Source: Kriegella aquimaris (GTDB lineage: Bacteria > Bacteroidota > Bacteroidia > Flavobacteriales > Flavobacteriaceae). From it: a stretch of 64,000 nucleotides of DNA. Below the pieces are notes generated by a model. That model had not been told where the DNA came from and did no database searches. It worked only from the letters and a program-made list of their open reading frames with translations. Of the stretch, positions 1 to 8,777 are shown in pieces. The translations under genes were made by a program, and so were the position numbers. The stretch covers positions 124,001-188,000 of the forward strand of contig NZ_FNGV01000007.1 of assembly GCF_900103215.1 (NCBI RefSeq). Direction: 5' to 3'. The number at the start of each line of letters is the position of its first letter. The stretch's first letter is position 1.

Positions 1-1267
1 AAAAGACCAAATGTGTACTAAAACCTAAATATTCTTGAGTAATTTGAAATTCCATCATCAGAGGGGTTTTGGGCATAGCCCCGAACATAGGATGAAAAGG
101 TTCTCGTGGCTGAAAATCGATAGCTCCGTTCTTGGTTTGAACTAAAACATTATCCCTGAATTTTCCATCAAAAGGCACAAATTGAGTGTAGGCCTGTTTC
201 GCCCTATCGGAGGTGTCATGTTCCGAATATACAAAAGCGCGCCAAATAACATTACCACCAAAGGGCTCTAGTGCCATGGCCATCATATTGGCACCGTCCA
301 CATGGCTCCTGCCATAATTTTGAGGTCCAGGCTGCCCTTCAGAATTTGCCTTTACTAGAAAACCGCCAAAATCGGGAATGTAATCATAAATTTCTTTGAC
401 CTTGCCATGCCACCAGTTTTGAACATTAAGGTCAAGAGGGTCAGCTGTTTCCAAGCCCCCTATTTCTATTGGGGCTGAAAACCGTGCGGTAAGGTATATT
501 TTTATGCCATAAGGTCTAAAAACCTTGGCCAAGGCCTGTACCTTTTCTAAATAAGCAGGAGTCAATATTAAAGCGTTCGCATTTACATTGGTGAGGGAGA
601 CCGCATTGATACCTATTGAGGCGTTTGCCCGTGCATAATCGATATAGCGTTGATCGATGTATTCCGGTAATTTTTGCCAGTTCCATAAAGAGAAACCTGC
701 ATAGCCACGCTCTACTGTGCGGTCAAGGTTATCCCAATGGTTAAGCATACGTATATTTACTTTGGGAGCATCAGAAAGCATAATGTGTTTTAAGCTTTCA
801 CGTTGTTGCATGAGATTGAGCAATCCAAAAACACCGTATAGAATACCGATATCTTCATTGGCTGTAACAATCAGAACTTGTTTTCTTTCAAAAAGAACGG
901 TCTTTATTACAAAACCGTCCGCGCCTAGTTGGTCAAAATCGAAGGCTAGCCTTTTTAAAAGCGAGGATTCAAGGTTGCTTTTTTTGGCTATGACCACGGT
1001 GTTTTCCGAATTTCTTAGTTTTTCAAAATCGGGTAATTTTCGCAACATTTTTTTTATTCCGGTAGTAAGTTCTCTTTCGGCAGCATGTAGCATCTCATTG
1101 CCGTTCTGAAAATAAATGGATTTGAAAGTATTCTGATATTCTTTTAAAAGTGCCGGCTCCTCGATTTCTGAATACCCCAACCATAAATCATATCCGGGGG
1201 GCGATTGAGCGAAAACTAAGGTGATTTGTAGCATAAAAAACAGGAAAATCGCTTTCGTACGGCTCAT
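1..1267 (-). CDS. aguA: GH67 alpha-glucuronidase, 3' end cut off by window edge
   Basis: Removes (4-O-methyl-)glucuronic acid from the non-reducing end of xylo-oligosaccharides, an essential debranching step in glucuronoxylan use. I translated it by hand from an ATG at 1267; 422 codons are visible and no stop occurs before the window edge, while family members are about 700 residues, so the C-terminal part is missing. Residues 1-21 form a signal peptide ending around FAQS, which suggests a periplasmic enzyme. The signature WDNLDRTVERGYAG is present. E310 in NSEGQPGP fits the general acid, and D384 in IDFQPREPF and E406 in MEFQITQEY fit the two basic carboxylates known in the family. It is divergent from the hybrid regulator and near a GH10 xylanase, which supports a xylan role. 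Identification is firm. Confidence 0.95.
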   Translation of the reverse strand, partial: MSRTKAIFLFFMLQITLVFAQSPPGYDLWLGYSEIEEPALLKEYQNTFKSIYFQNGNEMLHAAERELTTGIKKMLRKLPDFEKLRNSENTVVIAKKSNLESSLLKRLAFDFDQLGADGFVIKTVLFERKQVLIVTANEDIGILYGVFGLLNLMQQRESLKHIMLSDAPKVNIRMLNHWDNLDRTVERGYAGFSLWNWQKLPEYIDQRYIDYARANASIGINAVSLTNVNANALILTPAYLEKVQALAKVFRPYGIKIYLTARFSAPIEIGGLETADPLDLNVQNWWHGKVKEIYDYIPDFGGFLVKANSEGQPGPQNYGRSHVDGANMMAMALEPFGGNVIWRAFVYSEHDTSDRAKQAYTQFVPFDGKFRDNVLVQTKNGAIDFQPREPFHPMFGAMPKTPLMMEFQITQEYLGFSTHLVF

Positions 1268-1719
1268 ATAATCATAGTATTTTATAATAGTATGGTTGCT
1301 TAAAGGTAAATAATTAGTAACCAAATAAATTAAGCTAAAATGAAGGTTAAGAATCTCTAGATATAAATTATTATCAAATGAACAAAATAACGACAAAGCA
1401 CCACTTCTTTAATCTGTATAGAAGAATTAGGCTTTTCGGTAATCTTTTTTTGGTATTGAAAAGTAAATACCGTATTCAAAGATGTATGATTAAGCACTAA
1501 GGAAGTAGCATTCATGTTGCCCATGCTAGTAATTATGATGCATTTGAACAGGTATACTATTTTTTCTAATTATATTGATACTTCAGATTCGATCTCGTTT
1601 AAATGGCGCTCGTATAATCGTGCATAGTGAGCGCCTTGTTTTAAAACATATTTGGGTCGATTTCTACGTTATATAAACTACTGATCTTTGTAAAGTGCTA
1701 TTCATTTTTTAATATCATT
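1268..1719. other. Divergent intergenic region, GH67 / hybrid regulator
   Basis: 452 bases without a convincing gene. It must hold the promoters for the leftward alpha-glucuronidase and the rightward regulator. Visible structure: a tandem ATAGTAT repeat at 1274-1280 and 1287-1293, just upstream of the glucuronidase start, and a GC-rich inverted repeat at 1605-1635, listed separately. No perfect Bacteroidota -7 box (TAnnTTTG) was found; GATCTTTG at 1683-1690 is the nearest on the plus strand. Confidence 0.6.
1605..1635 (+). promoter_or_regulatory. GC-rich hairpin upstream of the hybrid regulator
   Basis: GGCGCTC (1605-1611) and GAGCGCC (1629-1635) are a perfect seven-base inverted repeat, extendable by two G-T pairs, with a loop of about 13 bases. 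It is followed by TTGTTTT. In an otherwise AT-rich leader this resembles an intrinsic terminator or attenuator. No rightward gene lies upstream of it, so it may act in the regulator's own leader or be a protein-binding dyad. Confidence 0.4.
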
Positions 1720-4700
1720 ATGAAAGTTGCCCTTATAATTAAAATTTGTGTTGCAATTGTATTGCTGATCTGCAGTCACATGAATGCCCAAGATCGCTCC
1801 GAAGAATATACCTTCGTAAATATAGAACAGAATAACACCCAGCGGGCGGTCTCAAGTATTGTACAAGATAGCCTTGGATTGATTTGGATGGGCACCAATG
1901 GCGTAGGGTTAAAAAAGTATAATGGTATCGATTTCGTGTCTTACAAACAAGACTTCAATGAAGAGAAATCGTTGAGCAGTTCATTGATTTATGTCACTTA
2001 TGTGGATAAATCAAATAGATTGTGGATTGGTACCGAGGCTGGATTGAATTTATATGATCGAGATTATGATGAATTTAAACAGGTAGTCCTTTATAGAGAT
2101 TCGGTGGTACTAGAGAATGTTCCTGTCAGGGCAATTCAGGAAAACTCTGACGGTTCACTGGTTATTGGATCTCATTACAATGGTTTGTTCGAAGTGGATC
2201 AAGAAACGTTAAAAGGCTATAGCGTTCCTATACTTACGAATACGCCAATTTCTGCTCTTCAGATCAATAGCTTGATAAAAAGTAGTACCGGTAAACTATT
2301 AATGGGGGCCAATCAGGGTCTTTTTGAATATGACGGTTCTAGGGTTCATCCCGTTTTATCTATTTATGAGTCGTCAGATACTGATTTTTCCTATAATATC
2401 GAATCGATGTTACAAGATGATGAAGGTTCGATATGGATAGGAACTTTTTCTAACGGTTTGATAAAAGTAGAGGTAACCCCGTTTAATTCTTACGAGGTTC
2501 ATAATTACAGAATAACCGACCAACGTGTTTTAGCCCTTGCACAGGCTTCCGATGGCAATATTTTATGTGGCACCGAAAATGACGGACTTTTCGTATTAAA
2601 AAAAAATGGGACCATTCGTAAAAATTATCGGTATAATAAATTTGACGCCAACAGCATAAAATCGAATTCTATTTGGTCAATTTTTGTAGATACACAAAGT
2701 CGAATTTGGATTGGTTATTACAATAACGGGGTAGGGGTATACGACCTTCTTTCCGATAAATTTAAAGATATAGAGAGCCTCGCCAATACGAACAATTCTC
2801 TACAATTACCGTCGGTGACCGGTATAGTTAGCAATAGTAATGGCCAGATATGGATTGGTATGGATGGTGGGGGCATTGATATTTATGATCCGGTCAAAAG
2901 AAATATCGTTCACCTCAAAGACCCCAGTAATAAGTTGTTTTCAGGTTTGGACGCCGGTGATGTGGTGGCACTTTTTATGGATAGTAAAGATAATCTTTGG
3001 GTGGGAACATGGAATTCAGGAATTTTTCTTCTGCCCGCTAACACTTCCTCATTTCTTAATTATACGGCATCGAATACGAATTGCGGATTAAGATCAAACC
3101 GCATTATGAGCTTTGCAGAAGACTCAAAAGGAACCATTTGGATCGGATCTTATGTTGAAGGGTTGCATTCTTATAACCCAATCAGTAAGATTTTCAGTCA
3201 TCATAATAACGATATATTCGAAAATCCTAATCCCGGACATGGCGCAATGCGAAAAGTATTGGTCGATAAAAATGATACTATTTGGATGGGAACAACAGCT
3301 GGACTTTACAAAATGTCTAATGACCTGACCGGCCCCCAAAAGGTAATATCCCTAAAGGAAAACATGCATCAAGATTTAGGAAATAAACTCGTTGTCGATG
3401 TGATTGTTTCTTTATTCGAGGATAGTAAAGGAGTGATATGGATAGGTACGGATGGTGCCGGTCTATGTAAATATGATCCCAGTAATGAAAACTTTGTTTG
3501 GTATGGTCAAAAAGATGGTCTGGGTCAAGAAACCATTGCATCAATTATGGAAGATAACAACGGAGATCTTTGGATGGGAGGCAACAACGGTCTTTCACAT
3601 TTCGATATGACAAGCCAGACCTTCAAAAATTTTGATACCAACGATGGCTTACTTTCAAACGATTTTAATTTCAATGCTTCCTATAAGGATGTAAATGGCG
3701 TATTATATTTCGGTAATTATGGGGGCATTAATTATATAGATCCGAAGAACATTAAGTTCAATACGAATGAACCTCAGGTTTATTTTACCGATTTTAAGCT
3801 TTTTAATAAATCCGTAGTTCCGAACCAAGAACAATCTCCCTTGAAAAAAGTCATTGGTCAGACCGAAAGTCTTAGTTTGAAACATCATCAATCCGTATTT
3901 ACCATTGAGTATGCGGGAATCAACCTGACCCGGCCCAAGAAAAATCAATATGCGTTTTATTTGGAAGGTTTTGAAGATAAATGGAATTATGTTGGCGACA
4001 CGCGCAGTGCCACCTATACTAACCTACCTTCGGGAGATTATACATTCAAGGTGAAAGCCGCCAACAACGATGGTATTTGGAACGAAACCCCGAAAACTTT
4101 ACAATTAACGATACTTCGACCATGGTGGGGTACCAATTTAGCTTTAATTTTTTACGTGCTCGGTATAGTCTTGATTTCCTTTTTTTTGACTAATCTCATC
4201 AAACAAAGAATAAGGGAAAAACGAATAGTACAGTTTGAAAGGGATAGAAGAATTCAAGAGGAAACCTTAAATGACCGAAAAATTCAGTTTTTTACCAATA
4301 TATCGCATGAGTTTAGAACTCCGTTGACGCTTATCTTGAACCCCTTGGAAGATATTATGCACGATTCGGGGCTTGTTTTGACAAAAACTATTAAAGAAAA
4401 ACTTCGAATTATCCATAAAAATACGAGCAGACTAAAGCGATTGATAGATGAATTGATGGATTTTAGAAAATTAGAAATCAACAAGTTATCTGTTAAAATA
4501 TCTGAAATAGAGGCGATATCCTTTGTTAAGGAAATAACCGATCACTTTGAAGAAGAGGCCGTACTTAAAAATATTGTATTCCAAGTAGAATCCGATGATT
4601 TGTCCATAACGCTGTGGAGTGACCCTTCGATGTTGGAAAAAATAATTTTCAATATACTGTCAAACGCTTTTAAAATTACTCCTGACCATGGGGAGATTAC

Positions 4701-5853
4701 CGTGGGGGTGGTAAGATGCAACCAAAAGGTTACTTTTCCATTAATATATACGGAACAACCTATACATGCTTTGGAAATTTATGTGGAAGACACCGGTAGC
4801 GGTATAAAGAAGGACGAAATAGAAAAGGTTTTTGAGCGATTTTATCAGGTGGAAAAAATGAACAGTCAATACTATGGAGGTACTGGAATTGGTCTCGAAG
4901 TAGTTAAGAATTTTGTGGATCTTTTAAAAGGGAAGGTGGTTGTAGAAAGCGAAGAAGCCTTAGGAACAAAATTCAGGGTTTTTCTACCCCTGGGTAATGC
5001 CCACTTTAAGGAAAATGAGCTGTTTTTGGCACCGGAACAAGAGAGTGATAAAGTCGATGTGCCTGATTTTGAAGAAGAAATTATTCATCAAATATTGGGT
5101 GCCAACGGCCAAAAGACCTTACTTATCGTTGAAGATAATACAGAATTACGAGATTACCTTAAGAACGAGTTGAGCCATGATTATATGATTATTGAAGCCG
5201 TTAACGGAGCACAGGGACTGGAAGCAGCCACGAAAAGAATTCCCGATATGATTTTGACAGACGTCGTCATGCCCGAGATGGATGGTTTTGAATTTTGTAC
5301 ACGTATTCGAGAAGACCTTAAGACTAGTCATATTCCCTTGTTGATGTTGACTGCGAAAGCAATGACCGATGACTGGGTAAAAGGCATAGATTCAGGGGCC
5401 GACGTTTATCTTAGTAAACCTTTTGAAATGAAGGTGTTAAAGGCACAACTCAAACAAATTATCACCAGCCGCCAAGTTCTTTTTAATAAGTACCTTAAAG
5501 ATTCAAATAATGTCAAAATACCCGGAAATACGACTAACTTGGATAAAAGGTTTATTCACAAAGTGTTGGACTATATCTCCGAGAACATGGCCGATGAAAA
5601 CCTCAATGTCGAACATTTGGCCGATGAATTGCACTTGAGTCGGAGTCAATTATATCGTAAAATTAAAGCCCTTACCGGATATTCGGCTAATGAGTTTTTA
5701 CGCAGAATACGATTGGAAAAGGCCAAGCAAATGATAGAAGGGGGAAACGAGTCTATTAGTGAGGTGTGTTTTAAAGTAGGTTTTTCATCACCTTCCTATT
5801 TTACAAAATGCTTTAAGGCCCACTTTGGAGTATTGCCTACAGAGTTAAAGTAA
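1720..5853 (+). CDS. Hybrid two-component system (HTCS) regulator
   Basis: One-protein two-component regulator typical of Bacteroidota polysaccharide loci. It senses an oligosaccharide in the periplasm and activates transcription in the cytoplasm. Order along 1377 residues: signal peptide (about 1-23); two seven-bladed propellers of Reg_prop repeats with recurring (I/L)W(I/M)G motifs to about 735; a Y_Y_Y domain (about 740-800); a membrane helix (about 807-830); HisKA with phosphoacceptor H863 in SHEFRTPL; HATPase with DTGSGI and GGTGIGLEV; a receiver domain with E1138/D1139, phosphoacceptor D1181 and K1233; and a C-terminal AraC-type helix-turn-helix (about 1280-1377). All catalytic residues are present. 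Its position between GH67 and GH10-GPH-GH43 suggests it responds to a xylo-oligosaccharide; the ligand is inference. Confidence 0.95.
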   Translation: MKVALIIKICVAIVLLICSHMNAQDRSEEYTFVNIEQNNTQRAVSSIVQDSLGLIWMGTNGVGLKKYNGIDFVSYKQDFNEEKSLSSSLIYVTYVDKSNRLWIGTEAGLNLYDRDYDEFKQVVLYRDSVVLENVPVRAIQENSDGSLVIGSHYNGLFEVDQETLKGYSVPILTNTPISALQINSLIKSSTGKLLMGANQGLFEYDGSRVHPVLSIYESSDTDFSYNIESMLQDDEGSIWIGTFSNGLIKVEVTPFNSYEVHNYRITDQRVLALAQASDGNILCGTENDGLFVLKKNGTIRKNYRYNKFDANSIKSNSIWSIFVDTQSRIWIGYYNNGVGVYDLLSDKFKDIESLANTNNSLQLPSVTGIVSNSNGQIWIGMDGGGIDIYDPVKRNIVHLKDPSNKLFSGLDAGDVVALFMDSKDNLWVGTWNSGIFLLPANTSSFLNYTASNTNCGLRSNRIMSFAEDSKGTIWIGSYVEGLHSYNPISKIFSHHNNDIFENPNPGHGAMRKVLVDKNDTIWMGTTAGLYKMSNDLTGPQKVISLKENMHQDLGNKLVVDVIVSLFEDSKGVIWIGTDGAGLCKYDPSNENFVWYGQKDGLGQETIASIMEDNNGDLWMGGNNGLSHFDMTSQTFKNFDTNDGLLSNDFNFNASYKDVNGVLYFGNYGGINYIDPKNIKFNTNEPQVYFTDFKLFNKSVVPNQEQSPLKKVIGQTESLSLKHHQSVFTIEYAGINLTRPKKNQYAFYLEGFEDKWNYVGDTRSATYTNLPSGDYTFKVKAANNDGIWNETPKTLQLTILRPWWGTNLALIFYVLGIVLISFFLTNLIKQRIREKRIVQFERDRRIQEETLNDRKIQFFTNISHEFRTPLTLILNPLEDIMHDSGLVLTKTIKEKLRIIHKNTSRLKRLIDELMDFRKLEINKLSVKISEIEAISFVKEITDHFEEEAVLKNIVFQVESDDLSITLWSDPSMLEKIIFNILSNAFKITPDHGEITVGVVRCNQKVTFPLIYTEQPIHALEIYVEDTGSGIKKDEIEKVFERFYQVEKMNSQYYGGTGIGLEVVKNFVDLLKGKVVVESEEALGTKFRVFLPLGNAHFKENELFLAPEQESDKVDVPDFEEEIIHQILGANGQKTLLIVEDNTELRDYLKNELSHDYMIIEAVNGAQGLEAATKRIPDMILTDVVMPEMDGFEFCTRIREDLKTSHIPLLMLTAKAMTDDWVKGIDSGADVYLSKPFEMKVLKAQLKQIITSRQVLFNKYLKDSNNVKIPGNTTNLDKRFIHKVLDYISENMADENLNVEHLADELHLSRSQLYRKIKALTGYSANEFLRRIRLEKAKQMIEGGNESISEVCFKVGFSSPSYFTKCFKAHFGVLPTELK

Positions 5854-6061
5854 TACGGTATATTTTTCCAATGAGACTTTTAATCAATAGTAACCATAGC
5901 CTAATTCAAAAGTAAAGTACTACATACCAAAATTTAAGCTAAAACTTTCAACAATATCTGCTGAAAAAATTGTTAATGGTATTTAGAATGAAATATGCCA
6001 CAAATGTTTTAAAGTCCGCTTCATATGTCGTACCCATTGCATTTGAATTAAGCGAATTTTA

Positions 6062-6068
6062 TAACTTG
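6062..6068 (+). promoter_or_regulatory. Weak candidate promoter for the GH10-GPH-GH43 unit
   Basis: TAACTTG at 6062-6068 resembles a shortened Bacteroidota -7 box and lies 16 bases after TTTG at 6042-6045, a possible -33 element. Spacing and sequence are imperfect, so this is only a candidate. An AACAAT/ATTGTT repeat with a 13-base spacer lies further upstream, near 5950-5975. Confidence 0.2.
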
Positions 6069-6087
6069 AACCTAAATTGATAGGCAT

Positions 6088-6119
6088 TTCCGTGCGACAA
6101 CCAATTTTCACGTACGGAA
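6088..6119 (+). promoter_or_regulatory. Inverted repeat in the xylanase leader
   Basis: TTCCGTGCG (6088-6096) and CGTACGGAA (6111-6119) pair at eight of nine positions with a 14-base loop. The dyad ends only 22 bases before the chosen xylanase start. It could be an operator or an mRNA hairpin limiting ribosome access. Confidence 0.35.
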
Positions 6120-6141
6120 CCTCCTAATGCAACAAATCATT

Positions 6142-7272
6142 ATGAATAGAAAGACTGCGAGCACAGTATTGCTACTTGGCATTTTGTTTTTAAACGGATG
6201 TGGAGAAAAAAAGAAAGACATAGAAACACCTAAGAAATCGGAAACACTAAGTCTTAAAGAGGCTTTTTCAGAAGACTTCCTGATTGGCGTGGCAATCAAC
6301 AATCGGGTAATTGAAGAGACTGATACATTAGCAGTGGGTTTGGTGGCCCGCGAGTTCAATTCCATTAGTCCGGAAAATGTCATGAAATGGGGAGAGTTGC
6401 ATCCTGCACCGGATGTTTATCATTTTGATTTGTCGGATAAGTATGTAGCCTTCGGAGAAAAGAAAAATATGCACATCATTGGTCATACTTTACTCTGGCA
6501 TAGCCAGATCGGTTCTTGGATGAATGAAGTAAAAGATAGTGCAGTGATGTCTAGCTATATAGAGAATCATATTAATGCCGTGGCTGGCAGGTATAAGGGG
6601 CGAATTTATGGATGGGACGTATTAAATGAGGCACTTAATGAAGACGGTTCTTTAAGAGAATCTATTTTCCTTAAGGTTATGGGCGAAGACTATATCGAAC
6701 GCGCTTTTAGCCTTGCGGCGAAGGCAGACCCGAAAGCTGAACTCTACTATAACGATTATAACATGTGGAAACCTGAAAAAAGAGCAGGTGCCATCAAACT
6801 CATAAAAAAGCTACAAACTAAAGGCGCCCGCATTGATGGGGTGGGTATGCAAGCACATTGGAGTTTAAGTGGACCTTCACTAGAAGATATTGAGCAGAGT
6901 ATAATTGCCTACGCTGAATTGGGCTTGAAAGTTATGATTACCGAGTTGGATATCACGGTACTTCCAAATCCTTGGGATCTGGAAGGTGCAGAGATAAGTC
7001 AGAATTTCGAAGGCAGCGAAATTATGAATCCTTTTCCTAATCAATTGCCTGACTCGGTACAAATACAATTGGCCGAGCGCTATGAAAATATCTTTAGGCT
7101 CTTTTTAAAACATAAAGCAAAAATTGACAGGGTTACTTTTTGGGGAGTGAACGATAAAGTTTCTTGGCTAAATAACTGGCCTATAAAAGGAAGAACAAAT
7201 TACCCGCTACCTTTTGACAGGGCATTCGAGCCGAAAAAAGCTTATGAGCGTATTTTAAGATTAAAAAAATGA
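6142..7272 (+). CDS. GH10 endo-1,4-beta-xylanase, lipoprotein
   Basis: Retaining endo-xylanase cutting internal beta-1,4 bonds of xylan. An upstream in-frame ATG lies at 6127; I prefer 6142 because it gives a compact type II signal peptide ending in LNGC, so the protein should be lipid-anchored, perhaps on the surface. Numbering from the 6127 ATG, the acid/base is E168 in WDVLNEA and the nucleophile E273 in ITELDI; GHTLLWHSQIGSW is another GH10 signature. Length (376-381 residues) fits a single catalytic domain with no binding module. It heads a tight unit with the sugar symporter (34-base gap) and the GH43 enzyme, consistent with control by the hybrid regulator just upstream. Confidence 0.95.
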   Translation: MNRKTASTVLLLGILFLNGCGEKKKDIETPKKSETLSLKEAFSEDFLIGVAINNRVIEETDTLAVGLVAREFNSISPENVMKWGELHPAPDVYHFDLSDKYVAFGEKKNMHIIGHTLLWHSQIGSWMNEVKDSAVMSSYIENHINAVAGRYKGRIYGWDVLNEALNEDGSLRESIFLKVMGEDYIERAFSLAAKADPKAELYYNDYNMWKPEKRAGAIKLIKKLQTKGARIDGVGMQAHWSLSGPSLEDIEQSIIAYAELGLKVMITELDITVLPNPWDLEGAEISQNFEGSEIMNPFPNQLPDSVQIQLAERYENIFRLFLKHKAKIDRVTFWGVNDKVSWLNNWPIKGRTNYPLPFDRAFEPKKAYERILRLKK

Positions 7273-7306
7273 GCACCCGTAATAATGCATTAATCGAAGA
7301 ATACAT

Positions 7307-8764
7307 ATGAATTCGAATTCGCAAAAATTAACCGTCAAGGAAAAAATCGGGTACAGTTTGGGAGACCTTGCCGCCAATTTGGTCTTTCAGACCTTAATGA
7401 CCTACTTGGCATATTTCTACACGGATATTTATGGGCTTGAAGCAAATCATGCCTCTGCCATAATGCTTACGGTAGGTCTAATTGCGGCTTTTGGATTTAA
7501 TCCTATAATTGGCGCGTTGGCCGACAGAACGAAATCGAAGTGGGGAAAATTTAGACCATGGATTCTTTACACCGCTATTCCTTTGGGAGTAATATCCCTT
7601 TTGGCCTTTAGTACCCCCGATTTTGAATATAAAGGGAAGGTAATTTACGCCGTTATTACCTATACGCTCTTACTGTTGTTGTATGCCGCCAATAACCTAC
7701 CATATTCGGCATTAAGCGGCGTTATTACGGGCGATATGGCAGACCGAAACAGTTTGTCATCATACCGTTTTGTAGCGGTAATGTTCGCCCAGTTCTTTGT
7801 ACAGGTGTTTATGTTGCCCATCATTGAATCTGTCGGAGATGGAGATAAGGCACTGGGTATTGAAATCGTAATGACTTGGTTGGCGCTTATCGGCACGATA
7901 CTATTATTGGTTACCTTTTTTACGACCAAGGAGCGTATAATCCCGAAACCGGAGCAAACATCTAGTCTTAAAGAAGATTTAGGGGATTTATTTAAAAACC
8001 GACCTTGGGTTATTATTCTAATTGTTACCACATTGGTTTTCGTTACGTTGGCGATGAAGGGTGGTTCTTATGTGTATTATTTCGAAAATTATGTTAATGA
8101 AGAAAAGCTAACCCACTTTATTCGCCCTATTTTGGAAGTATTGTCTGGGATAGGGGTGAATTTTTTTGGAGAAAACCCCGTATCGGCAGGCTTTGGTCTG
8201 TTCAACGCCGGAGGTATTATTTTTATGATTGTCGGTATTGCGTTTTCAAAACGCTTTGCAGATAAATATGGTAAAAGGGATGTTTTTAGCGTAGCGCTGT
8301 TTCTTTCGACTTTGTTTATAATCTTATTCTATTTTTTCTCGAAAACAGCAATAGCGTTAATCTTCATTTCACAGATATTACATGGTTTTTTCTATGGGCT
8401 AACGATCCCCTTGCTTTGGGCAATGATTGCCGATGTCGCCGATTATTCAGAATGGAAAAATAATCGTCGGGCTACAGCCATTATTTTTTCGGCGATGATG
8501 GTAGGTCTGAAAGGAGGATTGAGCATAGGCAGTGCCTTGGTCGCTTGGATTTTAGGTTTGTACCATTATGTGACCAAAGAAGGCGCTGTTTTGGGAGCGA
8601 CCATTGTGCAGCCCGAAAGTGCCGTTCAGGGAACAAAAATGTTAGTGAGCATTTATCCTGCAATTCCCTTTTTAATAGGTATCGGTCTATTGTTTTTTTA
8701 TGAAATAAATAAAAAAATGGAGGTTCAGATAGAAGCAGAACTTAAAGAAAGAAGAAGTAATTGA
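7307..8764 (+). CDS. GPH-family (MFS_2) sugar:cation symporter, probable xylo-oligosaccharide importer
   Basis: Inner-membrane transporter of the glycoside-pentoside-hexuronide family, which imports sugars with Na+ or H+. The N-terminus EKIGYSLGDLAANL, with the family's conserved aspartate in TM1, and the cytoplasmic loop GALADRTKSKWGKFRPW are characteristic. 485 residues with about twelve hydrophobic helices fit the family. A longer loop near residues 265-300 (ENYVNEEKL...FFGENPVS) separates the halves. Placement between the xylanase and a cytoplasmic GH43 suggests xylo-oligosaccharides or xylobiose as substrate, as for XynP/XynT relatives; the exact substrate is inference. The 13-base gap to the next gene indicates co-transcription. 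Confidence 0.9.
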   Translation: MNSNSQKLTVKEKIGYSLGDLAANLVFQTLMTYLAYFYTDIYGLEANHASAIMLTVGLIAAFGFNPIIGALADRTKSKWGKFRPWILYTAIPLGVISLLAFSTPDFEYKGKVIYAVITYTLLLLLYAANNLPYSALSGVITGDMADRNSLSSYRFVAVMFAQFFVQVFMLPIIESVGDGDKALGIEIVMTWLALIGTILLLVTFFTTKERIIPKPEQTSSLKEDLGDLFKNRPWVIILIVTTLVFVTLAMKGGSYVYYFENYVNEEKLTHFIRPILEVLSGIGVNFFGENPVSAGFGLFNAGGIIFMIVGIAFSKRFADKYGKRDVFSVALFLSTLFIILFYFFSKTAIALIFISQILHGFFYGLTIPLLWAMIADVADYSEWKNNRRATAIIFSAMMVGLKGGLSIGSALVAWILGLYHYVTKEGAVLGATIVQPESAVQGTKMLVSIYPAIPFLIGIGLLFFYEINKKMEVQIEAELKERRSN

Positions 8765-8777
8765 TATAAATAACACC

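Noticed and set aside
717-1109. 130-codon open frame on the plus strand
   Set aside because: It lies antisense inside the GH67 alpha-glucuronidase frame, which has strong family motifs; the plus-strand translation resembles nothing.
7660-8031. 123-codon open frame on the minus strand
   Set aside because: Antisense to the GPH symporter coding sequence, with no signal, motif or promoter of its own.
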